64,000 bases of DNA from Aralia elata (Eukaryota; Streptophyta; Magnoliopsida; Apiales; Araliaceae). The stretch covers positions 682,001 through 746,000 of the forward strand of contig JAVJAP010000339.1 in NCBI GenBank assembly GCA_034770075.1, in the 5' to 3' direction. The notes beneath the pieces are model-generated. The model did no database searches. It saw only the letters and a program-made list of their open reading frames with translations, and was not told where the DNA came from. A program made the position numbers and the translations under genes. This document shows, piece after piece, positions 21,245-33,156 of the stretch; the first letter of the stretch is position 1; every line of letters starts with the position of its first letter.

Positions 21245-21249
21245 CCTGG

Positions 21250-21511
21250 ATTTTACAGAAGAATGCCTGATGTAACTCCAATAGTTCACATACCATCAGG
21301 TAATCCTGTAGTGTTAAATCGACACTTGCATAGGACTCACCTCTATAGTGAAAGAGGAAGTCATATGCCCTCTTCTGGCCTTAGTCAAGAGCATATTGAA
21401 GAATTCCAGCGGATGACTGAAGAAGGCAGGGAAAACTACAGAAGAAAAGTTGCATATGAAAGAGTCAATCCTCCGAGGACCAAGAGAGGAGCAAGAGGAA
21501 GGAGGAACTAA
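21250..21511 (+). pseudogene. ORF-X, C-terminal part after the Tat/Ogre insertion
   Basis: With one copy of CCTGG removed, this frame continues ORF-X exactly from codon VPG into FYRRMPDVTPIVHIP. It runs 86 codons to a stop after KRGARGRRN. The end is basic and Arg-rich, and HIEEFQRMTEEGRENYRRK is probably helical. I know no matching family. About 185 bases later comes a polypurine tract and an LTR, so ORF-X looks like the last gene of a retroelement. Confidence 0.65.
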
Positions 21512-21697
21512 GGTTTAAAATCTTTTGTAATTTTCTATCTCTTTATTGATGAAACTACCATATAATGTAATATTCATTTAATCATCAATAAAATTCATGA
21601 TTTCATCTATAAGACAAGTTTATTTTTATAAGCATCTACATTAGAACTGATGATATGATTCAACTACTGGTTATGTCAACATCAAATAGGGGGAGAT
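21512..21697 (+). other. 3' UTR and polypurine tract before a Copia-style LTR
   Basis: The stretch is AT-rich and ends in TAGGGGGAGAT (21687-21697), directly before TGTTAG. That arrangement (GGGGGAGATTGTT..) is typical of Ty1/Copia 3' ends. Confidence 0.7.
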
Positions 21698-23423
21698 TGT
21701 TAGGAATCATGGTTTAAATTTGATGTTGTGCTCTTAATGTATATGTGTATCAGTAGCTGAATTGTAAAGTCCTTAATGAAAGACAAATGTACAAGGACTT
21801 AGAATATAGAAGATCAAATGTGTTAGGATGATCTAAGTTGTATTGAATATCTATCAGATCTAAACATATTTGTAAAGTATTATAAAGTCCTTTATTGAAG
21901 GTGATGTACAAAGGACTTAGAATAGAAAAGATCAAACTTGTTAGGTTGATCTTGTGTGCTGATCATTGTGTCTTTCCATAATTCCAGTAAAGGATCGTAG
22001 AGTAATCAACCAACTTTGTAGAGTCAAAGTATGCCATCGCAAGTTTTGCCATACGGACGTAGAGCTTCCTCGATAGGTCATAGAGCTTTCTCGGCATGAC
22101 GTAGAGCTTCCTCGGTAGGACGTAGAGCTTCCTCGGCAAGTCGTAGAGCTTTCTCGGCAGGATGTAGAGCTCTATCGGTAGAACTTAGGGTTTTCTCTGC
22201 ATCTCAAGACAAACTCTCAGAATCATAGAGTAGTCTCTGCCACTACTCACAGACTAAATCAGCACCTCTGAGGAAGAACATAAAGGCAAAGTATTGATGC
22301 TATTTCAGAATGATCAAAATAAAGTATGAAGATCACAGTGAACGTCTGCAAGCATTAAACGACTATAGAATTGCAACTCTACAAACATACTGGCGACACT
22401 TAGACTAGCAAGATCGTAAAGTCAACACTTCAAATGAGCAACTCAGATCTGAAATGAATATTCTAAGTTTCCCATAACTATGAAATAGTAGAATGACTTA
22501 CCCAAGACAGTTGTTGAATATTAAACAAATCAGTGGCGAGCACACAACTATAATCTACAGATATTCAGAGCACTATCCCTACCACTATCTTGGTACAGGC
22601 TAATGGAAGCTGACTCACCCCATTATTGCAATCAACAAGGAATAAATTATTCCTAAGTTCAGCAACACATCTCAACGGAAGGATTAGATGCAACCTCCAC
22701 ATTTCAAGGGAAAGATTTTTTTAGAAGCATCTACATAAGGCAAACAGATTGATGTTTCAGATTAAGCAAGTACAACGAAAAGAAAATCATATCTGTTATA
22801 TTATCATTCTACAATCTAGAAGGGAACATCTTGCTTCGCTGTTGAGTTTATCAAATCATATACTTCAAGCAACTTAGTAGCAACAAAACAATCACTCTCT
22901 ATCAAGTGAAAGGGTCAACAGATGACCAACCTAAGTCAAGTCTGCTGGACTTGCTGAGTACCAAAGGGTACAAGAGATTCTACGGCCGCTGGTCTTAGTT
23001 TATAGAGTTCCAAGGTTGTTGGCTTTGAAGAGTACGTTGTGTACTGGAGTTCCAAGACTGCGGGTCTTGAATGAATCTTTGTGATTCAGTTGTAACGATA
23101 TCCTTAGTCGATTTGCTACTCGAGGAGTAGAACAGTGGAGTAGGAGTCTTGTGTACTCTGAACCACTTAAAGTCGTGTCTCTATCTCTTCGCACTTCCTA
23201 ATTGCCATAACTGCTATAACCGTTTTATCATTGCTTTATTATATCCTCTATTATTGTTCCATCTCTAAAAGGGGTATTTATAAATCATATTCCCCTGTGC
23301 TTAGTTATTTGATGATTAACTAAATTGACAAGTCATTCTTTTGAAAGCTAAAAAAAGGAAATTTTTTAAAATAATCTATTCAACCCCCCTTCTAGATATC
23401 TTTTGTGCCTCTGGAAACTAACA
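21698..23423 (+). mobile_element. Copia-style LTR (3' LTR of the ORF-X element)
   Basis: 1726 bp with matching terminal hexamers TGTTAG (21698) and CTAACA (23423). The 3' portion has a TATA-like TATTTATAAAT (23275-23285) and the Copia-like ending CAACCCCCCTTCTAG. Near 22055-22180 is a 21-bp tandem repeat ACGTAGAGCTTCCTCGGCAGG with about six copies. No 5' partner was found in the window. At 23424 the sequence turns into the pol of a different, minus-strand element. Confidence 0.72.
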
Positions 23424-23661
23424 TAATCGATTCCCACGAAACAAGAATCCATCCATCTTGAAGTACTTACCTACAACATTCTTTTCACAATTTTTAAACT
23501 CTTCACAGAAATCATGGTCATTATCATATAATTCTTTGATTTGTTCAAAACCAAGTATTTTTGTGTCAAGAGTATTTAACAACACATACCTTCTTGAGAG
23601 AGCATCGACAACGACATTTTCCTTACCTTGCTTATACCGGATGACATATGGAAATGTCTCG
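23424..23661 (-). pseudogene. Gypsy pol fragment: end of RNase H and start of integrase region
   Basis: The reading FIETFPYVIRYKQGKENVV then DALSRRYVLLNTL is the RNase H/integrase junction of this Gypsy type. It ends GFLFRGNRLC at 23424, where the Copia-style LTR cuts it. It continues the fragment at 25604-26755 after removal of the solo LTR and one ATGAA duplication. The integrase core is absent. Confidence 0.85.
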
Positions 23662-23666
23662 ATGAA

Positions 23667-25598
23667 TGATGAGTGTGTTTTATACACACAATTTGGGTAC
23701 TTTTGGCCTTAATAATTTGTAAGTCTTTGGGTACTTTATGTGGTTTTATTGTATTTTTATCATATTTTTAGATATTGTGGTTTTCTATTGGTTTTATGTG
23801 TTTTGTATTACTTTTATGTGTTTTGTATTACTTTTATGTGTTTTTACTTAGTTTTGTAGGAAATGGAGCAAGTTCTATGTGAACATCAACGCTTGGTTAT
23901 CTTATTTGTCATTTTTGAGCTTCCAATTGACGCAGTAGCTGCTTGTTTCCCAATTTCACCCATTATCCAATCCGAATCTCTCAAAACTCAAAGCACGAAA
24001 GTTGTAGATATTTGTCTTATCTTTCCACAACATCTTGAATCATCTAATTTGAAGTTCGTATGAGAGAGTTATGGTCATTTTACCATCAGATTTGGCATAA
24101 ATTTTACACAGCAGTTGCTTCGGGCTCAGTTTGAGCCTTCCTCCGGCCATTATCTCGTCAAGCTCCAATTATGCAAGTTGTAGCGCTACTTCTGAGCTTT
24201 CCATAGCCTACTTAATCGCTTTAATCCGAGTTCGGACGAAGAAGTTATGGTCATTTTACTAACAGACGTCAAACCAGAGTCGGGCAGCAGAAACCAGTGC
24301 GGGAGGGGCCAGTGCGCGGGCGCGGCGCCCAGGTCCGTGCGGACGCGCCAATGGCTGCTGGGCAGCGTGGTTGGGTCGGTTTTTTAGCCATTTCAGCCCC
24401 CTTTTGGTCATTTTTGGTGGGTTAAGCTAGGGTTTTGCATAAGACACTATAAATACAACATGTAGCTTCCATTTTATGGGATCTTAGAGTTCTAAAATCA
24501 GCATTCTTAGAGGGTGGAAGCTAACCTAGAGCAAGAAGGAGAAAAGGTAGCTCAAGCTCCCCAATGGGGAAGCTTGAGCAACCAATAACAATGGAAGACT
24601 TGCTCCACCAACAAGGGCTGCAATACAAGGAAAGGAGAAGATCAAAAGGGAGTTCATATCTAATCTTTTCATCTAGCTTTGTACTCCAAGGATGTTAGTT
24701 ATGCTTATTGCTTTGTTTATTTATTTTGATTTAAGTTTTTGGTTTGAAATTGTAATTGAACCCATTGCTTATTTGAATTGATTTCTCTTCCTTTGATTAT
24801 TATTACTCTTATGAATTGGTTATCATAATCTATGCTTATATATTAATTGTTTGGCTCGTAATTACCTTGGGAACCTATATGAACTTGATAAACGAATTAT
24901 AGTGTTGAGACCTAGTTATGATATCATGTGAAAGTTAAAGATTGTTGTGGGTGATTAATTTAGATTTAGTGACGTGTGTCTTGTTGATTATCCTCAATGA
25001 TAGGTAACTTGATAGTATTTAGGATAGACATATACCTAGATACCATGTGCAACCAATTGAGAATCTAATCTTAATGACTTCCTATGTGAAAGTTGGTAAT
25101 TGAAAGAGTGGTTAATGAGATTTAGTGACATGTGTCTTATTAATTATTCTTGAAATTAGTCTCTTGATAGTGTGTAGGATAGACATATACGTACATGCCG
25201 CTTTAGGAAGATTCGTATTTGACCATCGATAGAGGGTATTACGTAATTGTGATTTCTTGGATGTCAATTTTATGTGGTTAATTGATCTAAAAGGAGAGTT
25301 AAGATATTTGAACAAAGCATTGCACGCCAAGTGTTTGACAAAATGCTTGAATGGGGGAAATTGTAATCTTAGACCTTTATCTATCTATTCTTTTTATCTA
25401 TATGTCATGCAATTTAGATATAACTTCCATCTATCTCTTGAATTAAAGAGTTTGATTTAGATCGAGTCGATATTGAGTTAGTACTTGGGGATACATTAGA
25501 GTTAATTCCTCCTGGGATCGACAACTCTCTCTTATCATTGTATTACTTGTTGACCGCGTATACTTGCGCATATTTATCGGTTATGAAATCGCCCAACA
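23667..25598 (+). mobile_element. Solo LTR, Athila-like group, TSD ATGAA
   Basis: 1932 bp from TGATGAGTG to CGCCCAACA. It is flanked by ATGAA at 23662-23666 and 25599-25603, with the pol frame matching on both sides. The TATA box is TATAAATA (24448-24455). A GC-rich cluster (24290-24360, with GCGCGGGCGCGGCGCC) sits just upstream. The end contains GACCGCGTATACTTGCGC, shared with the LTRs at 4415 and 58097. No internal region remains, so unequal LTR recombination is the likely origin. Confidence 0.93.
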
Positions 25599-25603
25599 AT
25601 GAA

Positions 25604-26755
25604 CTCCATCCATGGAGCATGTCTCTTGTTCAACTTGTGTTGGCCTTTCAAATATTTTAATGATTCATGATCCATGTGAATCACAAATTTCTTAGGCCAC
25701 ATGTAATGTTGCCAAGTCTCCAATGATCGAACCAAAGCATATAACTCCTTGTCATAAGAGGGATAGTTCAAAGCTGCTCCACTCATTTTTTCACTCAAAT
25801 ATGCCACTGGCTTTCCTTCTTGCATCAACACAGCTCCAATGCCTAAACCTGAAGCATCACATTCAATTTCAAAGGATTTAGTGGAATTAGGCAATACAAG
25901 TAAATGAGCGTTAGTTAATTTTTCTTTGATCAATTGAAACACCTTTTCCTGTGCATCACCCCACTTGAGTCCTACACTCTTTTTGATTATTTCGATGAGT
26001 GTTGTTGTGACTTCGTTGAAGTTCCTTACAAACCGTCTATAGAAACTTGCGATTCATGAAAGCTACGAACTTGACTGACATTCGTAGGAGTTGGTCTTTC
26101 TTGGATTGCACGTATCTTCTCTTTGTTAACCTGTACTCCCTATGCACTGACAACAAAGCCAAGGAACACAACTCGATCTGTAAAAATGTGCATTTGTTCA
26201 TATTAGCATACAATTTTTCTTTTCGAAGCACATCTAGGACAGATTTTATATGCAATGCATGCTCAACTAAATCCTTGTTATAGATCAAGATATCATCAAA
26301 GTAGACAACTACAAATTTTCCAATGAAGGAAGGCAAAACATGGTTCATTAATCTCATGAACGTGCTGGGAGCATTATTTAAACCAAAAGGTAAGACTAAC
26401 CACTCATATAACCCATATTTTGTTTTAAAAGCAGTTTTCCATTCATTTCCCTCATCCATTCGAATTTGATGATAACCGCTCTTTAAAACAATTTTAGAAA
26501 ACAGACAAGATCCATGCAATTCATCTAATATATTATCTAACCTTGGAATGTAATGTCGATATTTTACTGTGATATTATTTACTGCTCGACAATCAATGCA
26601 CATACGCCACTTCCCATCCTTTTTAGGTACTAAGATAACTGGAACCGCACATGGACTCATGTTTTCCCTCATGAACCCTTTGTCCATTAGCTCGTCAACT
26701 TGCCTTTGTAATTCCTTTGTTTCCTCAGGATTGCTTCAGTATCTCGGACGGTTTA
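25604..26755 (-). pseudogene. Gypsy pol: reverse transcriptase and RNase H, frameshifted
   Basis: From the right: NPEETKELQRQVDELMDKGF, the RT entry MRENMSPCAVPVILVPKKDG, MDEGNEWKTAFKTKYGLYEW, LPFGLNNAPSTFMRLMNHVL, and the catalytic VVVYFDDILIY. A shift after MNKCTF breaks the frame. RNase H resumes with LVLPNSTKSFEIECDASGLG, AVLMQEGKPVAYLSEKMSG and YDKELYALVRSLETWQHYMW. The order and spacing match an ordinary Gypsy polyprotein; frameshifts make it nonfunctional. The upstream half is separated by the solo LTR at 26761-30745. Confidence 0.9.
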
Positions 26756-26760
26756 GGATG

Positions 26761-29700
26761 TGTAATATTTCGAACCCTAATAAGATTTGTTTATGTAAAT
26801 TACGTGTTTATTAAATGAAATTTCATGTTCTGACTTGGTATTATGTGATTGTGTATTTTATTAAAGAAATTAGGTCAAATAAATTTTTTTTGCCAAACAG
26901 CTGTGTCGTGCTTACACGGACAAAATGATTTATCGTGCTCCCGTCGAATTCACCGAGAAGCGTCTCGGCAAATTATTTTTGTAAGCTGTTTTGTCGTGCT
27001 TCGAAATGACAAAGCGATTTGTCGTGCTTCGGAGTTAATATAATATTATATTAACTGATAAAATTTTAAAATAAGTTTTAAAATGTTAAAACTGAATTAT
27101 AAACCCTAATTAAGAAACCCTAATTGGTAAAAGTTGTCCAAATTGGTTAATTAAAACCCTAATTACAGTACAAGAATCTTAATTGATATAATTAGGATCT
27201 AAGTAAAGAATCATAATATTCATTATGAATCATTGAACTTATATTAAAACCCTAAACGAAAGATTAAAACCCTAATTATAGAATTGAAAACCCTAAACCC
27301 TAATTCGGAACCGTAAAACCCTAATTTGATTTGATAACACTAAATTATGAAATGATAAACCTTAATTATGATATAATAGCTTAATTAAGGTATTACTAAA
27401 CATGATTAAACACCCTAATCACGATTAACAAAAATCTAGGTTTAATTAGTAAGTAAATAAATCAAAAATAAAATCTAAACCAATAGAAATTAAGCTAGGA
27501 GTGTGCAAGCTTGTGCTTAACACACTCCAGCACAAGTAGGTGATATAGATCAGATTTCAAGTAGCACACGTTAAGTGGTCAAGATATTTATATGGGCAAG
27601 TTAGTAAAAATGATCTAGAAACCCTAATTTCAAAGTTGCTATAAATAGAACATCAAGCTGGCCATTTAACCTACGAAATTTACAAAGCTTATACACTTAC
27701 AATCATACCATAACTAGCCTCTGCAATCACAAGCTCAGAATCAAAAGCCAGAAATCAAAATTTGAAGAAAAAAAGTGTAAAAACCCTAATTTATTGCTAG
27801 ATCTTTAAGATTGAATTAGATGTTATGTTTTAGTGTTTAGGAATGTTTATTAACATGTTATTAAGTGATCTGGGCGGTTAAATCATGTTTCCATAATATC
27901 TAGATATCAAAATTAGGCAAAAATAGCTAACTGTTCTTGGCAGTCAAGAACAGTCTGACAAGCCTTTTTGTCAGAGCTTTTGATCGGCTTAAAATATTCG
28001 TTTGATGTGTTTTAAAGCATGAATAGATAGTATGCCATGTTAGCTTTAAGATCCAACTGGTAGAATGGTTAAATTATGTCTAGCATGAAAGTTATGAGTG
28101 GTCAAAAGGCGTTGACCGACCATGATGAACTGATTTCTAGGTAACCCAGAAATCATATGAAGGTCTGACAGTTCACTGACAGACTTTTGAACAACCCAGA
28201 TCATGCCTAAATGATATTATATGTGTTGTTTCTTGGTTTAATTTTATAGTATGCTATGTAAACTACAACCTTGAATCATCAAAACACATTAAGCTAACAT
28301 GCAACAAAAGTTATTAGCAGTCAAACTGCTTTGACCGACCATGACTGACTGAGTTTCTAGGTAACCTAGAAACTCAAGAACAGTTGGTCCGGCTAGTTTG
28401 ACCATGATTTTTAGAGCATCAATTGATGTTGTTTGAGTTAATATTTAACATGTCGTTGTACACTGCCATGTTGCCTATAACAACAAACAAAAATCAAACA
28501 CAAACAACAACCCAGCTGGATTTAATTTGAGCTTAAAAGTCTCAACTGGACATTGACCAACTGTTCTTTAATTAAGAACACCTTTAGCGACGAAATTCAT
28601 CCCAAACCCAAAAACCTAATTCCTTATGAAGACTATCGCTAAAGCCCTTTTGCGACAGTTTTCAATAAAAATAAAATAAAAATTAATTAAATAAATTATA
28701 AAATAATAAATAAATAATAAATAATTATTAATAATTCATAATTATATTCGAAAATTCATTTTTAATTATAAAAATTTATTTTTAATATTTTTATATAAAT
28801 CTGATTTATTATTTAATTTAATTAAATAATAAATAATAATTATAATAAATCATTAATAATATCTTAATTATTTAAAATGATATTAAATCATTTAATAATT
28901 ATATTAATTAATTAAAAATGATATTAAATTAAATAAAATTATTAAATGTAATAATTAAATAAAATATTAAATATTTAAATATTACTAATGATAAATAAAT
29001 CATTTAAATAATATATTAAGTATTTAAAAATATTCTAAATGATAATTAAATCATTTAAATATTAAACTAAGCTTTGAAAATTATTATAAGTAATAATTAA
29101 ATATTATTAATGATAAAATAAATCATTTAAATAATATTCTATCTTTCTAAAAATATTATAAATGATAACTAAATCATTTAAATAATATTTTAGGTGTCTA
29201 AAAATATTCTAAATGACAAATAAATTATTTAAATAACATATTAATGTTTTAAAAATTATTCTAAGTGATAATTAAATCAGTTAAAATTATTCCTAAGCTT
29301 GTAAAATTATTTAAAAATACTTCTAAGCTTATAAAAATTATTTTAAAATAATATTAAGCTTCTAAAAATATTATAAATGATAATTACATTATCTAAACTA
29401 ATATTTAAGCTTCCAAATGAAGTTTTATCGAATAACCTATGTGTTTAGCTGTCTAAAGTCGTGATCGAGATACCGAATCAACGTCGGACCTTAACGAAAC
29501 TTGTCTAGATTAGCATAATACATGTTAATATAAGTTCTAATACTTATATTTGACAACGTAGACTACGTAAGCTGATACCTTGTGTGAAATTGTGTTAAAC
29601 GAACTACGCTAAGGCAAGTGTCCTAACCTTACTCAACTTATATTTATGCAAGTCTTTTATATCTTGCTATCAATTGATACAAAGTTATTTCTTCTTGTTC

Positions 29701-30745
29701 AGCATAACTTAAGAAATGAATCATTATTCATATATTGTTTATTCGAGCGTAAAATGTTGTCTCAAACCAAATTGTTTTGGTACGATATCTGATACTGAGA
29801 AATGGAACACCTTGATGTAAGGTGAACTGGAAAACCTTAAGATAAGGTGGTGACCGTTGATTATATATCGACATAAATTGTAGGATGATATGCATACTCC
29901 TAGGATATTGGTGAGGCTGATCCCCTACCAGATATCCGAAATCAAATGGTTCTAAGTCATTGAAGACTGATAGAACTAAATGAAATATATGGTTCATGTA
30001 CAGAACCCTCAGTATACATCATTGACATCTTTCAAATCAAACACATTATGTTTAAATTTTCAAATGAACTTGCTGAGCATTTGTAGCTCATTCTTGCGCA
30101 TATCTTCTTTGCAGCTTTAAATGATATTCCCAGCACTTTTGGGACAGACAAAGGAAAAGGACATGTTTACTAGTTTTATTTACTGTTTTTGAATAATTCT
30201 AGTCTTTTATAAGGCTTTGTTGTAATAACTTAGTACTAAGAATGATGTAACTGAACTTAATGATATGTAATATATTATCATCTTTTATTATATCGAATGC
30301 GTTGTACTCTGATCTTTACTTTCTTTAGCATAGTTGTACTAAGTAAATACAGTATCTATACGAATTATACATCTGAATGAGGGTATTTGAATGATATTAA
30401 AAGTCCTATAAGTTCTGACGTTACACTTAATGAGCGCCGATACGGTGCCATCTTTACCGGAATGCGCCCCTCAGTTCTATGGACAATCTTATCGTTAATA
30501 CTGTGAATGTCAGATAGAAAGGGAATATAAATATGAAAGAGATATTCATTAGATATGAATCTATACATCCAAGTGAGGGTATCCAAATACAGATCACGTT
30601 CTGACAAGAATTATCATCTGTTATGGGATACTGTGAACCTTGGATAGATAAAAGTCATATTTTATTGAATATTTATAGTTGTATAGATTCACGTGAGCAC
30701 CAGATCTGCTACAGGGAAGTGTAGAGAATTTGGGGGCGTCACAGG
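26761..30745 (+). mobile_element. Large solo LTR (about 4 kb), TSD GGATG
   Basis: It runs from TGTAATATTTCG (26761) to GGGGGCGTCACA (30745). GGATG stands at 26756-26760 and 30746-30750, and the RT frame is restored across it. The TATA box is TATAAATA (27640-27647). Upstream are words TCGTGCTTCG/GTCGTGC (26900-27040) and many AAACCCTAATT words (27100-27330). A long (A/T)-only block fills about 28660-29420. The part after 29580 resembles the corresponding part of the LTRs at 35550 and 57471 (GGCAAGT..CCTTACT..GCAAGT; 'gctgatcccc'), so the three are distant relatives. An LTR of this size is unusual but seen in plant Gypsy elements. Confidence 0.88.
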
Positions 30746-30750
30746 ATGGT

Positions 30751-31813
30751 CTCGCTAGGGACAATCAATTTGATGCTCAATTCCCCGAATGGGTGGTAAT
30801 CCCTGTGGAAATTCCTTGGGAAGTACATCCTGATAATCCTGTAGAAGAGCAGAAATAACACTAGACAAAGAAGATCTATTAGCGTTAGTATTTAAAAGTG
30901 CCTCCTTATACCGAAGTACAATCATTGGCTTTTTAGAATCCAAAGCTCACCTTACATCACTCCTTTTTGCAAAAATATTTGTTTTTCTCTTTTCTCCTTT
31001 CTTTTTTTCTCTCCCTTTTGTTTTTCTGTTTTCATGATCTCTCTGTAATGCATTTGATCCTCATGCACATGTTTTTGTGACATAGGGCACAAGGTAACTT
31101 TCCTTTGATTGTGAAAAAAAAGAGTACTCATTAGTAAAACCATCGTATTTTACTTGTCGATCGAACTGCCAAGGCCTCCCAAGTAGCAAGTGACCCGCCT
31201 GCATAGGAACTACATCATATAAAATTTCATCGACATACTTCCTTATTATAAACGGAACTAATACTTGTTTTGTTACTTTGTTGTCACCACTGTAATTGAG
31301 CCACTGGAATCGGTATGGATGAGGATGTTTTGAGGTTGCAAGTCCTAATTTTTCCACCATAGAAATACTTGTAACATTTGTACAGCTCCCACCATCAATC
31401 ACGACACAACAGATCTTACCATTTACCATGCATCTAGTATGAAATAGATTTTCTCTTTGTTCACTGCTCTCTTCCTTTACGTGTGTACTAAGAATTCTTC
31501 GAGTAACCAACACTTCACCATGCATAGCAACCTCTCTATCTTCCTCCAATGATGGCATAGAGTCATTATCACTATCTTCTTTCTCGGTTTTCACTTCTCT
31601 ATTATCAAGCAATAACATAGTTCTTTGATTTGGGCATTGATTTGCAATATTTCCCCTACCTTGACATTTAGAGCAAATAATTTCTCGATTACGACTAGTA
31701 GAAGGTTGATTAGTTTTACCTTGCACTCCTTGAGTAGTCACTTCCTGCTTGATTTCTGGCTTTGGTTTGAAAACAGTTGGTTTATCCTCGCATTTCACAT
31801 TATTAGATTTCAA
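30751..31813 (-). pseudogene. Gypsy zinc knuckle, protease and RT entry
   Basis: From the right: a zinc knuckle CSKCQGRGNIANQCPNQ, then the aspartic protease with VIDGGSCTNVTSISMVEKLG (Gly where most have Ser in D-S/G-G), and HLLLGRPWQFDRQVKYDGFT. A shift near 31060 follows. Then comes the RT approach region SVISALLQDYQDVLPKEFPQ and GLPPIRGIEHQID. It is cut at 30750 by the solo LTR. Protease would release the pol products. Motif order identifies it beyond doubt; the frame is broken. Confidence 0.88.
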
Positions 31814-31839
31814 TGATGATCCTGTGGTAGGATTTATTA

Positions 31840-32713
31840 GTTGGCCACCTCTCGTCTTAAGTTACTTTTCTATTTTGATAGCCATGTGCACCATATCTTC
31901 CAATACCACATAGTGTTGACGCTCCACCAAATCTGCAATATCCCAATTTAACCCTGCTAAAAATTGGGCCATGGTTGCCTCATTATCCTCATCGATGTCA
32001 GCTCTAGACATTAACATCTCCATCTCCTTGAATTAGTCCTCCACACTCTTGTTTCCCAGTTTCAAGTTTTGCAAATTTCAAAACAGATCTCGGTAGTAAT
32101 GGCTTGGCACAAACCTCTTTTTCATTACAGCTTTCATTTCTGCCCAAGTCTCTATTGGACGTTCTCTGCACCTCATTCGGCTGGTCATCAATTGATCCCA
32201 CCAAGTAACTACATAATCTGAAAATTCGGTAGCTGCAATTCTAACTTTCTTAAGATCCGAGTAGTTGTGACAATCAAAGATCCATTCCATTTTCTTCTCC
32301 CATTCCAAATATGCCTTAGAATCACTCCTGCCTTGGAATGTGGGAATTTTCATTTTAATGCTATCGAGGTTATTGTCCTCTCGATTTCGACCGCCTCTAT
32401 CCCTTGCAAAATGTCTCCTAGGGATAAAGCCAGTTTCTCGATCCTCTTCCTCGCTAAACCTTTCATCATAGTAATTTGTCTCCTCTAGCCTAGCTTCCTT
32501 TTGTTGGGCCTTTCCCTTTGGGCGCCCACCTAGAGGGATTTGAGTCTGTTCCCCTCGAGTGTCACTCAATTGATCGATGCGATCATGCACTTCCTCCATA
32601 GCCAGCCCTAACTGTCGGGAAAATTCTTTCATCATAGCCTCCATAATGAGTTTTGGGTCAAAATTCCATGTAGAAGGTTCATTTTCAATTGCTTTATCTC
32701 TGGTGTTAGACAT
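31840..32713 (-). pseudogene. Gypsy gag, frameshifted
   Basis: It starts at ATG 32713 (MSNTRDKAIENEP). After a charged N-terminus it has the gag core: IKMKIPTFQGRSDSKAYLEW, EKKMEWIFDCHNYSDLKKVR, FSDYVVTWWDQL and MKKRFVPSHYYRDL. A base change near 32085 shifts the frame. The rest reads KLQNLKLGNKSVED, a stop, then EMEMLMSRADIDEDNEATMA and LVERQHYVVLEDMVHMAIKI with another stop. It would encode the capsid-like protein. Confidence 0.86.
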
Positions 32714-33139
32714 ATTTACTACAAAACAAAGATTAGTCGAAAAACAAGTTCCTCACCACTCCCTTACGTGTTTCGCTCAAACAATGTATTACACAAATAT
32801 GAAACGCTCGTGTATCACATAAATAGGCTTTTACCCTCTAAGAATCTTACTACTCTTGCCTTTTTTTCCGCTCGTAGTTCTCTCTAGTAGGTTCTTTTTG
32901 AATTCACACAAATATTACCTCAATTTTCCAATTTCAATCCAATAATAGCTTATCAAGATACACTAGTTGATATGAATATGAATACAAACAATTTTTTCTT
33001 AATTGACAAATATAACTTTTCAAATGAAATCCCAAGAATCCCAAGAATAGCAATAATAATAATAATTTTTTGCAATTTTACTCTTTTTTTACTATATCCC
33101 AACAACAATATAAAGATAAGTAACTTGATAGGAAACTTA
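32714..33139 (-). other. Leader of the Gypsy element at 23424-33722
   Basis: AT-rich leader between PBS and gag; no gene seen. Confidence 0.6.
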
Positions 33140-33151
33140 GCTTTGATACCA
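33140..33151 (-). other. Primer binding site, initiator-Met type
   Basis: Minus-strand TGGTATCAAAGC is one base from the usual initiator-tRNA PBS TGGTATCAGAGC. It is five bases from the LTR end at 33157. Confidence 0.75.
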
Positions 33152-33156
33152 AATGA

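Noticed and set aside
27280..27310. AAACCCTAAACCCTAA, resembling plant telomere repeats
   Set aside because: Only two units in tandem; they are dispersed telo-box-like words in an LTR, not an interstitial telomere.
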